From contig JAYKYS010000002.1 in the NCBI GenBank assembly GCA_036924285.1, forward strand, positions 33,774,501 through 33,838,500: a stretch of 64,000 nucleotides of DNA. The letters run 5' to 3'. The notes beneath the pieces are model-generated. The model had not been told where the DNA came from and did no database searches. It saw only the letters and a list, made by a program, of their open reading frames with translations. A program made the translations under genes and the position numbers. Below, one piece after another: positions 42,402 to 55,581 of this stretch. How positions within the stretch are numbered: the stretch's first letter is position 1; each line of letters starts with the position of its first letter. The stretch is from Asterella californica (Eukaryota; Streptophyta; Marchantiopsida; Marchantiales; Aytoniaceae).

Positions 42402-42450
42402 TAATATATATCTTAATCCTTCCCGACGGGAAGGGTTAGGATATATATTA
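42402..42450. repeat. 24-bp hairpin with AACCCTTCC core
   Basis: Two 24-base arms around a single A differ at two places, where the left arm has T and the right arm G, so an RNA would still pair by G-U. The core is TAATCCTTCCCG. Confidence 0.85.
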
Positions 42451-45424
42451 AATGCCTCTGTAAAACGACGCTATTTGACAATTTCACTCCCGGACTTATA
42501 TTTCCAGCAAGGCCACAGCTAGCTCTTCCACAGGCCACAGCCACTTATGGGTTCTGTCTGGGTCGATTCGCTACTCCCGGAGAGGATAACATTTAACGTT
42601 TATAAATGATTTTGATTTCTTATTATAGCTTACTATAGCTTATTTTTATAACACTTATACGTTTTTTGATAAGAGAAAACGAAATTCACTGTACAAGGTC
42701 GTTTGGGATGCGTATTGACTACGCGTAATATCACTCTAAGTACTGTCGAATAAAATTATTTCCTAATACCAACAAACCTCATTAAATATCCACTCACTTC
42801 TTATTGAGGAATGCAATCACATAAATCCAGTAACCCAAATGCAACAAAATATACATAAGAAATGAAAGAGATTTCTCCGATAAGTCGTTTCTTACAGATT
42901 AAGCAAAATAATCTGTAAAATAAAATAATAACTAGTAATTGTAATATGTATAGTTATATATTCTAAATTATATAAATATAAGTAATAAAATATTTCTCTA
43001 AACAAATCGGTTATAAATTATCCATCTGATATATAACATTCTATTTAATATGAGACTGATGAATAGTAATCATTTCATAAAAGATGATAAAGATATAACG
43101 TCTAATAAGTTAAAACATGCTAACACACCTAAGAGATATGCATATTCATTAGTTATTTGAATAAACTACATTAGGCTCGAACTGGTTAGATGTATATATA
43201 TATGATACAAAGACTCTAGATACAAGCAAATAAAATATTTTCAGTTGATCGGAAATATCGGGGGTTCACTAAAGGATTTTGTTATAAAGGCGTAGAAGTA
43301 AAATCTAGACTAACCTTTATTATTTTAAGTAAAAAAAAAATTAGAACAGGATGAAACTTACATATGCTACTTTTCTTTATTTTCTAAATATATAAAGTAG
43401 ACTTTACGTTCAAAAATTTTTGTGATAATAGTTTAATGTTTCTACAAAAGATGATAGATTATATTTAGAAAAAATACAGATATTGAAAAATCTCACAACT
43501 CACAGGTATTATCAGAAAAATACAAAGAATTGTACTCTGTATAATCATTTACAATAATTGTCCTTTAAATCTACAAGTTCAAATAGTTGTGCTCTCATGT
43601 CTTAGTATATCATTTCAATTCAGCTAAAAATAGTTAAAAAGTAGCAAGTAATATAAAAATATTTCAAACATCAAATTTGATTGAATTTATATAAAGTAGA
43701 ACCAACATATAAATGATACACTTTATATCTTATTAAACATGTGTTACCTTATTCTATATTAGTTGTTGTATTTCTTATAAAACATCATCTCAAACTATAT
43801 TCAGGTTTTTCCAGCTGCTAGTTTAGAACCAAACTTGTGAAATGAGAGAAACAAGTTATTGTGCATGCAATTGGATTGTGAATGAGGTGAATTTGCCGAG
43901 ACAAGTAATTCTTGAATTTCATGACATTTTAGGTTCATATTTTGCAAAAATACTTACCATCATATGTTAAACTATATACATTTGTTTTTACACAGATACA
44001 TGTTTATTATATTTATAAGTATGTGTATACATACATATTTATCTTGTATGCCAATACATGTGTTCTGATATAATATATAGTTTGATAAACGAATATATAT
44101 TATATAATATCATCTTTTATTTTTATATATTTGATTTATTTGTATATATTATATTATATATACATATGATAGACAGATATATATGAGCACCTCGTAGAAT
44201 TAGTTTTACGTGAAGAATAACAAATGTTGATATACAATGATTGATATGATGTCATAGTTGAGAAATATAAACTAATTTTAAAAATTTATCATCTTATCGA
44301 ACATAAAGAGACTTTCTCATGTGAGTCATGTATTTTTTCAATGGACATAATTGCTGAAATACAACAATAGTAGAGCGAAGAACAAGTATGAGAGAAAGCT
44401 ATAAGAACTACGGAAACACAGATTTAGATGTGATGTAGTTCTAACTCAATGTCTAAAGCATCCATTGAGAAGTCAAAGGTCTAGAGCTCAAATCTCTTTG
44501 TTGACATGTTCCTAAGATGAAGCATTAGATCTGCATCACAAAAGTTATTATAGTAGGGTGATCCCTCTTGGAAGATTATGTTGAGTCTTGTGTGTTTTAA
44601 GGACGATGACGATATCCTCATAATAGTAACATGTTGTGCAACGTCTTTGCTTACTACACGCATGTGAAAAGATAAATCTCAATGTATTGGAGCTTAATAT
44701 CTACTATGATTCTAAGGTATATGGGGGTTAGTCTCCCCGTGCAACATGAGTCATAGAGGAATATATGAAGCTTCTTCATAATATAACGTATACCAATCTA
44801 CAAGGTCATGCAATAACGCGATGGTATAATAAATATTGCAATAAAAATTAATAAATTTTGATCCAAAAGTTTTGTAATGCTCATAATTCTCATATAATTT
44901 AGCTCTTAATTCTAATTTTTATCATTATAGCTTATCAATCTAAATTAAATTAGCTTCTAAACATCACATATAAATTCATAACTTCAAGTATAAATAAAGA
45001 AATTATGCCTAAGTTATGCATTTCTTACTTGATTAATTCCCTTCTCATTCTAACTTAACTAAATTCTAAATTATAACTAATCAACCTACACATGAACGTC
45101 TTTGTTGAATTAAAATTGAACTCCTCAATGCTTCTCATAACTAATTCAAAAGCTCATTGCTTATCATAGCTAATTCAATATTTGTTTCTATAACAACATG
45201 TTATATGCTAATACATGATACTTCTCTCTATAATAGTCTAAACAACTATAAACCAATGTCTGAATTAAGCAAAACTGAAATTTCCAATTTTTTCAAAATA
45301 ATATAATACTTTCAATCTGATGTAGTCTAAGCATATATCCGTGAGGAAAACCAACAATACAATCTACAACAAGATCAAAAAGTTGATTTAGAGCAACTTG
45401 ACAAAATAATCAATTTAATGAAAA

Positions 45425-45556
45425 TAGTTTGAGAGAAGATACTATCATTTTGAGTAGTTTGAGAGAAGATATATTCATTTTGAGATAGCTTTAGAGAAAG
45501 TATAACAAGTTTTGATATAGTCTAAGAGAAGATATAACAATTTTGAGAACAAGAAC
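45425..45556. repeat. Short tandem repeat, about 40-bp unit
   Basis: Degenerate units of the type AGTTTGAGAGAAGATA...CATTTTGAG recur three to four times. No coding role is seen. Confidence 0.6.
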
Positions 45557-45642
45557 AATAGCTTATGCATGCATTTTCATCTTCTTATGAGTTCGAAAGA
45601 AAGATATGCATGTGATTTGATTTATTATCTAATCCTTCCGTC

Positions 45643-45690
45643 TAATTTATTACAGAACCCTTCCAAACAGAAGGGTTATGCAATAAATTA
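45643..45690. repeat. 21-bp hairpin related to 42402-42450
   Basis: The arms 45643-45663 and 45670-45690 match at 19 of 21 positions around CAAACA and share the core AACCCTTC with the hairpin at 42402. It is preceded by another TAATCCTTCC. Confidence 0.75.
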
Positions 45691-46359
45691 TACTCTCACT
45701 AATTTCTTGATTATTTGTCTATAACCCACCGCATATATATGGTTAGTAACGCCTTCATGCTTCCTTGCCTTATGGGTTAAGTCGGAGTCCTTCTTGCATC
45801 TCCAAGTTCACCTGACATTTGATATTTACGGATAAGTTGATACTTTTTATAGCTTAGCATAAGATTTTCATTTAACATCTATGTGTTTTTTATAACAACA
45901 AGGAGATAACAGTTCTCCAAAAGTTCATGTTGCATGCATATTATATTTGATAATTAAAATATGATAATGAGTTATTTCATAGTACGAGAATTGAGTCGTT
46001 TCAAAGTACGAGAATTGAGTCGAGTAACTGATTGCATGAAATTTATTGTTCAATACAGTAAGTCTATATGTACATATAAATTATATGTAAATATGTACTA
46101 CATCACTCATCATGCAACGAGCTACTCGACTATTGATTATATAAACAATATCTTTCATATCTAAATCTATGTTATCACCTATTCTACAGCAATGCAAAAC
46201 ATAATCGTATAGAAGCATTTTTCTATCAAAACAATAGACACAAGAGACAACTAACAACATTATCATGTCAAAACAACATACATGAGAAATTCATTTTTGT
46301 GCTAAAAACTTATCCTTGCTTTTGACCACCACCTCGAAATTTAACGTCATCTTTGCTTC

Positions 46360-46650
46360 GAGTCAAAATTATCCAACGCTTTCTTTTTCATCCATCTCCA
46401 TTGCGATCATTATCAAAATTGAGGTGATGACAAAAAGCATGGAGACACGAGTTTAGACGGTCAAAATTATCCAACGCTTTTCATTTCATCCACCTCCGTT
46501 CTGACAATTATCAAGATTGATGCACTAGCAAAAAACGTGAGAGCAAAAGCGTGAGAGCAGAAGCTCAAACAATCAAAACTATCAAGTGTTGTTCCTTTCA
46601 TCTCTATTGCGTTCACTCTCAATATTGAATCTATGACAAGAAGCATGAGA
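46360..46650. repeat. Degenerate tandem repeat, about 100-113 bp unit
   Basis: Three units start at about 46362, 46460 and 46573 with GTCAAAATTATCCAACGCTTT-like sequence, followed by TTTCATCCAYCTCC and later ATGACAAAAAGCATGGAG-like sequence. The third is the most diverged. Confidence 0.65.
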
Positions 46651-47677
46651 GATCACTACGGATCGAAAGCATCGATCATAGCATCATACCTATCTTCACC
46701 ATCATTCGCATCACATCATATTGCACGAGAGAAACGACAATCTGTCCACACCGTACTTCATAAGAAGAAAGACAAAGACTATTTGTTTTCTTTCTTATCT
46801 TATGTTTTTTGTCAAAATTTCTTATTAGCTAATTTCACTTTCATACTCATTTTAGTAACTAATTGTCACTTCACATTATACTTCAAGAAGTGAATTCCTC
46901 CTCTGATTTTCATGAGCTCGGTCTTATTCACTTTCTCAAAACCTCCACTCAACTATGCAAATGCATAGCAAAATTCTGACTGTGGAGAAAGAACATTTGC
47001 AACAATAACGATTGTTGTGATTATAGATATACACTAAAACAGGAAAACCTACTGCATATTAATATCCACACTTGCACTTTAATTCCATCATGTGTTCCTT
47101 TCACATCTGCTTGTTACTCCTTTCAACTCCTATATTTTAAATCATGATCGTGATTTCTCAAAACTAAAGATCTACTCACTTCGGTTCCATCTCGTGAAAT
47201 GATTTGACTGAACCATTCCAAACATACGTGACTTTAGAGAAAGTAAAAGCAAGCCACTTCTAGATAAAGCAAATTATTACGGTTAAGCTATAACGTTCTT
47301 AACGTGATAAGAGAGAATCCTAAGAATATATTGAGGCGTATCAAAGTTAGCATGTTTTCATTATATTCTTCTACCGTGGTCCATAGTTATGATCATGGCT
47401 GGATGTCTTATGGTGGCCTCTAGATGCAGCTAGAGGATTGTCTGCGGTGGTCTCTCTTCCAACCATAGTTTTCTTTTGGTCATTAGTCTGGATTAGAGAA
47501 TTTTCCTTCTAAAACTATCAGTCCTTCACTATTGGACAAGAAATCTTCAATCATCTGATGAGATATCTCTTTGATGCTAGATTGCACTCGACTTGTGTTC
47601 GAGGTGTCACCTCGTATTCTCAAATTTTCAGTTCTCATTTTATCTAAAAACTTTCTATATTCTCATGTATTTTTGAG

Positions 47678-48780
47678 ATGCCTCGTTTATCCGAATGTAG
47701 AGAGGTGTTGCAAGAGGTGGAACTTATTTTAGAAATGGAAGCGCTTGCCAGTCTAGAGGATGGTTCAATACATTCTTTGACATCAACTGAAGATACAGAT
47801 GCAACCAATGATTCGAGTTCTGGTGATGAGATATTCGGTTTATATTTAACAATACAAAATCTAAGATATTTAGATCGTTCTATTACTTTTGTGAAGAGTA
47901 CAAATTTTGTATAAAATTTCTTCTCTGAACTACCAGAAGCTTCATTTTGGTAGCTTATTCGCATGAATAAACATTATTTTCAAGCATCACTTTCTCTTGT
48001 ATAAGACCATCATGTATTCATGAATAAGTCTAGATTTTCTCTTACAACTTGCAGTGGCACTTGATCGGTTAGGTCATAACGGTAACGAAGCTCGTTTGCA
48101 TAGATCTTTTTTCTTATGAGGAATTGGTCGTTGGAGTATGATGAACTACACTAAACGGATAATGACCTCATTAGATTATAGATTAAGAAACCGAGTGAAA
48201 TGACCCAGTCGAGCTGAGTCAGTTCACATTGTAGATCATTTTTTTACAAAAGATTTCTCAGGGTATGTGAGATTGATCGATGGTAATTTACTTCCTTTAA
48301 GTCAAAGATCTCATTACGATGGAGAGATTTGTTTTGATAAGAAATGCAATTACAACATCAATGCTCAAGTGATATGTGGTCATCGGAGGAAAATTTTGTA
48401 TATAATTTCAAGTATGCTGGGCAGTTGTCAAGATCTAAGTTGTTTATGGAAATAAGACATTTGGGGACATCTACTTACTGAGAATATGTTTTTTGAGTCT
48501 CACAAATATTTACTAGATGATTCATGATATTTTCCTCGTCGACATTTAATATCTTGCATTCGAATGACTTCTAGAGACAAAAAGAAGCAAGAATTTAATA
48601 CTTGTGTTGCACATGCAAAAGTAGCAAATGAGCATTGCATCGGTATTTTTAATCGAGATGGCATTCTCTGCAACAATTGAGGACACAGTTTCTAATGAGA
48701 TGGATAAATTATTGTGCAATGTTGCATAACTTTTTGTTGAATAAAAAAGGTGAGTGGACTGAAACATATAGATAGTTAAT
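47678..48780 (+). pseudogene. PIF/Harbinger-type transposase remnant
   Basis: The N-terminal part (frame 47678-47914) is acidic and reads into RNLRYLDR- and ELPEASFW-like blocks. After several stops the nuclease region is readable: GIGRWSMMNYTKR near 48125, then GYVRLIDGNLLPLSQRSHYDGEICFDKKCNYNINAQVICGHRRK at 48258-48390 in pieces, with the first catalytic Asp in DG, SMLGSCQDLSC, and later FNTCVAHAKVANEHCIGI at 48595-48650. That block order is the DDE_Tnp_4 (HARBI1-like) nuclease of PIF/Harbinger DNA transposons. Many stops make it long dead. I did not find its terminal repeats. Confidence 0.75.
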
Positions 48781-51340
48781 TTTAAATAGAGATATAAATA
48801 GAGATCTTATAGAAGATGACATCAACACTAGTGAGATGGTTCAGAAAAATAGAGTAATGAGTTATTGTTTAGAGATGAATAGACAAGTTGGTGGAGTTTT
48901 TGTTAAGATAATCTCCGAGATGAATAGATCATTTTGTGAAGTTCTGTTAAAATAAGATAAGATTGTAATGATATGATTAATGAAATCATTTTTTTATGCA
49001 CTTTTGTACTCTTGATAATAAAATATTGCTTCAAAACTTCACTCTGTATACATAATTGTCTAAGGTATGTGGTATGAAAAACAATATGTCTCAGTCAAAC
49101 TTGAGAAGATGTATGAAATGCATGGAACTCCATGTGGTAGTAATATCCAAACGAGATTGACCTCCTTTATGATAATCTTCCTCCAATACTCTCTTAGGGT
49201 TAGAAAATGATCTTGAGCAAAACCCTGAGAGAATCTACTATGCACAAAATAAACTGTCTCCTCATGACTATAGCCTCAATGAAGAAGTCAAGGTAACAAA
49301 GTGAATTATAAATAACTCTTTCTATCACTATATGTAGTGAAAGGAGAAAAAAACAGAGGATGGATAACATTAAAAAGGATGATGGATGGAATTCTTCATT
49401 GGACTATTGTCCATCATCAAACATCCTTCGTGCTTAAGTTGGTTTAATGAAGAATCATGAAATCTTCAAAGTATAGATGATTCTCGAATGTTGCTTCTCG
49501 AACAATCTTATACTTGAAACACATGTCTTGAGCAAACACTTTGCATACATGATAGAAAATTTAAATACACGTTAGAATACAAAATCATAAAGGTTATTTG
49601 ACAAAGAGAAAAAAATGTGTGTTTCCATGTTGCTTAGTTCCTGAGCAGAACGAGATGTTCATCAAGTTCTATACGAAGTAAACAACTATTCACATAGCAG
49701 TGAATGATGAAAGATAACATATCTTCCTAGTTGCAACTTCATAGGTAGGTAATCCTTCTCTTTCATAGCACGTGGTAAAACTCTTGCGTTTAATAAAGTA
49801 CGAGATGTTCATATGATAACATGAAATTTATCTAGACAAATATCTAGAAAAGTTGTTACTCCAGGTCGAGCCACGTGCCATATAGAGGATTTCTTGATAG
49901 TCTCTACTACATATTTTCTTTCACGAGCTGACATCAACTCATGCTCTCCCTCCCCACTTGTATCAAAAGATCATTCAAATCAAGAATAAGAGTCTTACGC
50001 CTTGTGATAATATGATAAATCAAACGATGCAAGAATTATTTAGACCCTTGTACACTAGCTAGTTCTTCTCTCCCTACTTCAGTCTCATATTCCATAACTT
50101 TTAGCTCTCATCCTTTCAGAAGCTCCTCTTCCTTCAGCTGAATGGTCCGGGTTCTGCTGATTTATCCTCTCCAAGAGAATATGCTCTTCTTCACATGTAA
50201 AAGTTATGATTTAATCAATATCAACCAAGCATGAAGCAAAATTTAGGTTACAAAACGAACTAACATCTTAAAAATAATTTAAAACATGAAGTAAAATCCA
50301 TCCAACAACCAAAAGAAACATCCAGGAGGATCTCGTAGCGACGACTGAGGGTCATGAGGGTCTTGATCTCGCTGAAAAGACTTAGGGTGTTGAATACGAG
50401 AGTCGATATGATATAAACTTCAAATGATACGCAACTCGAGAAGTGTTCTAACATGAACCATGATATGAGTCAAGTCATACCCACCCAAATCTCTAGATGT
50501 CTCACCAATCTCTGCTTACTCATATACTTCTTCATAGAAGATATCTCGGCATCCAAAGAGTCTAAAATAAACTTAACTCACTCATAATCTTCTAGACGCT
50601 CTTCTACTTTTATTTTCACATATAAAGCTAATTGTCCATGCAATTCTTTTGGATGCCGATGGACAAAAAAGATGCAACTGATGAGCTGAAAAAACTGAAT
50701 TCTACTCAAAGTACTCACATATCCATAACAAGTACCGCTTCTCTTTTTCATCTTTTTGAAAGAACCAATCATCTATCAAACTCCTCTTAACACTATGAGA
50801 ACACGAGATAGTTCTTCTCATATCTAGACAAATGTCTCACGGACAATAGACTTATCAAGAAAATTCTCATGTCCTCTTACAGTATCACGATTAGTCTCAT
50901 CATCATAAGAATTGATACATTGTATGCAATATAGATCTGCAAAGATTACAAACTAATAATGAATATCATGCTTAAACTCTCTGCACTAATCTCACACACG
51001 AATACAAGTGTGAAAGAGTTATAATGCATAAAAGTTTGAAAAAGCTACAAAAAGAGATTATGACAATAGATACTTACATGACGAGGAAAGTCAAATGACA
51101 AAACCATCAATAACCCTAATCGGTCTATAGATTCTTCTTTTACTCCATGTAATACATTCTCCACTTCTTCTTTCTGAACCCAACATCATTTCAGATGATA
51201 TCTTTCATTTTTTTCATGACTATATTTAGATATCAACATCTTTCTCTCATTTTCTCCGTGGCCCTTTTTTTTTTAACAAAACAAATCTTAGCTTCTTGTA
51301 CCATGAGAGAGACAAGCTGCATAGCTCTTGTGTGAGCGAT
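48781..51340. other. AT-rich region, no gene recognised
   Basis: Only short ORFs occur on both strands (for example 50260-50454 and 50578-50772, minus) and none matches a known family. It may include further decayed parts of the Harbinger-type element. Confidence 0.5.
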
Positions 51341-51349
51341 ACAATCATT

Positions 51350-51900
51350 GTTTTGCTCTAACGTGGATGAAACAATAATGTTTCACTCTAACGTGAATGA
51401 AACAACCTTGTTTCTCTCGGTCAAAGAGGTACGCAAGTGAAACATTGTTGTCTCGCTCCTTTATCAAGTGAAATGTTTCTTTTTCGCTCATTTTCTAACA
51501 AGACAGTGCGAAACATAACTATTTTTTTCCTTCTTCAAGCGAGACAGTCTGTTTTGCTCGTTTACCGAATGAAACATTTCAGTTTCTCTTGTTTCTTAAC
51601 AAGATTGAACGAGAACTCTTGTTTTGCTCGTGGAGCGAGATAGTCAAACAAAACATCAATGTTTTGCTCGACTACTAGACTAAATAAGATGCTTTGCTCT
51701 TTCATCGAATGATATAGTTATTTCGCTCTTAACAAGAACGAGCGAAACATCTTGTTCTGCTAATTCTTGCTAAGAGCAAAACAATTTTTCTGCGACTATT
51801 TTGCATGCGACAGCAAGCAATTCACGGTCTGAATCACTCACGATAGCAAGCGATTTGAGGTCTAAATCGCTCGCCTTGCAGGGCAAATCACAATGATTCG
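51350..51900. repeat. Cluster of alternating GCGAAACA / TGTTTCGC-like motifs
   Basis: About a dozen diverged copies of a heptamer to decamer of the type AGCGAAACA or its complement TGTTTCGCT recur in both directions (for example 51380-51410, 51450-51510, 51530-51575, 51610-51670, 51725-51790). They are followed by a similar set with AGCGATTT and AAATCGCT near 51850-51880. The interior of the Mutator-like element at 40310-40405 has the same motif. Confidence 0.7.
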
Positions 51901-51959
51901 CTCTGTTACAATGATCATCTTGTAACCTAATCGGGCGATTCAAGCCGGATCACCTTTAA

Positions 51960-54090
51960 ACCAGTGAGTCAGCTTTAATTGATGTAACCTAAACATTCAC
52001 ACATTACCTTAAACATTCACACACTCAAAATTTACACATTCACATATCATTCAACACATTTACACAACATTCAATGTAGTGATGTTCATGAACTTACTAG
52101 GATTTCTCTCACCTCTTCGTCTTGAGCCTCTACCACCACCTCTGTCCTTGCTTCGTCCTCTCTCATCGCCTCATCCTCATAAAGCATCTCTACTACTACT
52201 ACCAGCTCCTCTCATCTTCATCAATGTGATTCTCCAAATCGCTCAGAAATACTACCACAATCAGAACAACAGTTCGATTTGTGCACACAAAACACTCACG
52301 AAATGCTCTTACTCTCGTTCGCTCACTCTTGCAAAATCTCCTCTCTCAAGTCTCATCTCTCGTATAAATTTTCTTCATCTCGAACTGCTAATGCCTTCTT
52401 CTACTCCACGAGGGACCTCCTCTCCTTCTCTCTTTTCCTCTCCTCTCTCCACCCCTCTCTCTTTCCATCTTCTCTCTCTCTCAAAGCTCTCATATGCAAA
52501 GTCGCTATGATTTTTCTCTTCGTGATTTGAGTTCATTCATTGAACATGAACATTCGGAAACACATATTCAATTTTCACAAGCTGAATATAATGCTAAAAT
52601 AAAAAATGTTATGTGTTTTTGTGTGTATGTGTCTGGATTAGCTTCAAACATACAAATTTGAAACAACATATAAATCAAGTTATTCAAACAACATACAAAT
52701 CATAATGAGTAACAAAGTTCGAGATTGTTTGCTTCTATCATGATAGGAAAATATTTTACACTAAATCAATGAAATCAGAAATACTTTTTATTTCTTCTAT
52801 ATCTCTTCTTGCTCTTGTCATTTGAATGTACACAATCATTTATGTTTCTTCACTTCCTCTTTTTCTGAAGATTCTATAGTCTTTCTTTTTATTTTTTCAA
52901 TATTCTTTAGTTTTTTCTCTTATTGTCTAAAGATGTTTGCTTATAATATAGAAAGACCTTTTTGTATTCAGATTTATTTTTCAAGCTCTCTTCGTAAGCT
53001 GAGAGAACTGAAGTTCTTTGGTTACAACTATGAGCTTTACTATTCCTAGCAGATTCTGAAATAGTCAAGACTTTTCTTAGATATGGCACTCTCTCAGATG
53101 TGATATTCTCCTCGTTGTCTTGTTCCTATGACTCGTCTCCCTCTCCAATATCATCTTCCTCTCCTTCACCTAGGCTTCATGAAGTGGTGTATCATAGTAC
53201 AACTCTTCTTCGAATAAAACTACGGACGGTTGCTATGTTTCAGAAGATCGATAGATAAACTCAGAATCATCGATGTGTTCATCATCATATAATAGAGTAT
53301 TATGATCATCAGATCCATCCAAATCATCTAAACTCATAAAATCCTCTAAACCCATAGAAGATATTGCCAAAAGATCTATATTGACTCGACTTCTAAATAT
53401 AGCATTCACACGATTGAAATGAAGACAACAAGATTCAACTTTTCCTCTAAAGTAATACCATGAGTCATTTTCGTCTCAGTCACATCTCATCTAGTGTTAT
53501 CTTACAGTTCTCTTGCTTTTTTATACATATAAATGTATCGAATCATCCATTTTTTCAATTCTTTTCCGATGATCAAAGAAAAATGTATAACTCAGATATT
53601 TGTGCTACCATGGCGTTAAAGACAATAAATTTGGTCAAGCATCTTCTAGCTCCGATCTTAGCTTTCCTCCCAATTCCATATAAATATAAAAAATTATCAA
53701 GATCTTCTAAATAATCGATAATCTTGTCATAGTCAGAAGCATTCAAATGTGTTCTTTTTCTCTTCAATGACTCGACTTGTTTCAGAGCTATGTTTGCTTG
53801 CACGTTTATTTCCGGATGAAGAAATGTAAAACTGATAACACTTTCAGTTCTATCAGATTGTGAATCAACTCGATCACTCTTAACAACTTTCTCTCCTTCA
53901 GATGATGATTATGGACGTCAGTGACTTAGAAGAAATGCAAGCTTCGCTCTCTTCACTTTCAATATCGCTCCACTGTAATACAATTTCATTGAATGCAGAA
54001 AATTGTGAGTTGAACATTTATATCTAAGCTAAATACATTATTTTTAATAATAAACATCATTCAAAAACTAACGGTTAACTTTGACGGTTA
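51960..54090. other. AT-rich region with simple repeats, no gene recognised
   Basis: Around 51990-52075 short CACATT/CATTCA repeats occur. The 143-residue plus-strand frame at 52079-52510 is Pro/Leu/Ser-rich and looks like low-complexity sequence, not a gene. One minus-strand frame at 53573-53803 is listed separately. Confidence 0.45.
53573..53803 (-). CDS. Unrecognised ORF, possible transposon remnant
   Basis: This 76-residue frame is not low-complexity: it reads ALKQVESLKRKRTHLNASDYDKIIDYLED and GIGRKAKIGARRC, a basic then helical-looking protein segment. Upstream in the same frame the sequence is Ser/Asp-rich without a clear start. I do not recognise a family. Its position between decayed transposon pieces suggests a second protein of a DNA transposon, but this is a guess. 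Confidence 0.3.
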   Translation of the reverse strand: MQANIALKQVESLKRKRTHLNASDYDKIIDYLEDLDNFLYLYGIGRKAKIGARRCLTKFIVFNAMVAQISELYIFL

Positions 54091-55581
54091 AAAATGACTG
54101 TTATCGGATCCGGGTACCTATACAAAGTTTGCAGTAGAACTTCCCTCTACCGACGTAACACAATTACAGTTAATAATAATAAAATATTTTTCCCATGCTC
54201 TGACACGTCATATTATTCTCATGAAACACGTCATACTCATTCTCTCGGTTTGGTCTTCTTCGCCTCGACTTCGCCTCGGGGTAACCGAGATCGCACTTAC
54301 CCTATACATAATTGTCTTGTACTGGCTATTCGTGGGGCGAGATGACAAACATGTCCTCTAGAATACACTCTAGAATTATCAGCGCTAAAATCTCTACCCC
54401 GAATAGCCTTTGGACTACGATATTCTCTCCTTTGCTATTATAAGAAGCCGCCCCCGCGACTGCAGAATCAAAGACGTGAAGTTCAGGCGGTGGATGAGAA
54501 TACTTACTTTCGCAACCCGTGAGGTGAAGGTAGGACAGTCCGTCTCGCTTTCGGTTTGTGTGAGTCGCAGGTTCTACTGAGGCCCTGATGGGCGACGAGT
54601 GAGAGAAGCCCATATACCTATATTGGCCAAGCATCAAGGCTGAGGACGCTTTACAGTAGCAGGAACTGAGATACACGATGTAGTCGCAGTCATTCAAAAG
54701 AGGAAGCGACGCGACCCGGGTTGCACTTGCAGTAATAAGCGCAGGCGATGGGTCGATGGCGGGCACTCTGGCAAGCAACCGGTCGCGAGTGACGGGTACA
54801 CAGGATAACGTGGTCTGCTGTCACGAAGATGCCAGACGTAACCGGTCACGCCGAAGTGGTAAGGGTGTATCGTAGGAGCAATGCAATGCCACAACGACAG
54901 GATGGAGGGCAGGTGAGCACAATGGGGGAACGACGAGGGAGGAAAATAGCGCGTGACGAAGGGCGTTCTCTGATTTTGTTCGCGCTGCGTGTGGCGCCTA
55001 TAACTTCAGCAGAAGCAGATGACATAGTGTGAGGCCGGAGGTCGTCTGAGCTGAGCGACAGGAGGAAGCATTCCGCGGAATGGGGTCTGCGACAAACTGT
55101 AAATAACAGAGCTGTCCGGAAACGAAGTGAGGGTGAGGCAGGGCAGGGCCTTTTGCGTTAGTTTGCAGAGAGGGAGAATCGATCTCTGAACGAAAGTGGA
55201 AGGAAAGATTGGTGGAACACGTATCGGGGAAGGAACCGATGAGTTGACGTGATGACTGGCAGTGGGGCTTGATTGATTGACGAGAAAAAGAGGACAAGGG
55301 AATGTGGGAGAGAATCAGGTATTAGAAACGAGGAGGAAGTATGAAGCAGTAGTATATATACTTTGACTAAAGAGTGATAATTGAGCACGTCTGGAACTTC
55401 CCGTTCTGTGTCAGCCGGAGCCCGTACGTGGGGACCTAGGGGCAGATGCTTTGCCTCATTTAGAGAAGAGCCCTAACGCTCCCGGCCGGAATTCGGAATT
55501 TAGATTAGTTTAGTGATCGAAGACAAACGGAATTTATCATATTTTTGCTCGGAGCGTGTTATGTTACAAACGTAGTTCCAT
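54091..55581. other. Upstream region of the TAF4 gene
   Basis: GC content rises sharply from about 54,100, marking the change from repeat-rich to genic DNA. It presumably contains the promoter and 5' untranslated region of TAF4. A 150-residue minus-strand frame (54326-54778) and other short frames show no known domain, so I do not call a gene. Confidence 0.5.

Larger units (their letters stand above)
40580..47677. other. AT-rich repeat-derived region without a recognised gene
   Basis: The sequence is strongly AT-rich with TA runs (for example 43193-43204 and 44080-44170). ORFs are short and none matches a family. It contains the foldbacks and tandem repeats listed separately. It is probably old transposon and intergenic DNA. 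Confidence 0.6.

Noticed and set aside
42400..45690. AACCCTTCC hairpins as telomere-like repeats
   Set aside because: The core does not repeat in tandem and differs from the plant telomere unit.
52079..52510. 143-residue Pro/Leu/Ser-rich ORF
   Set aside because: Composition follows the CT-rich strand; no start context, domain or splice structure that supports a gene.
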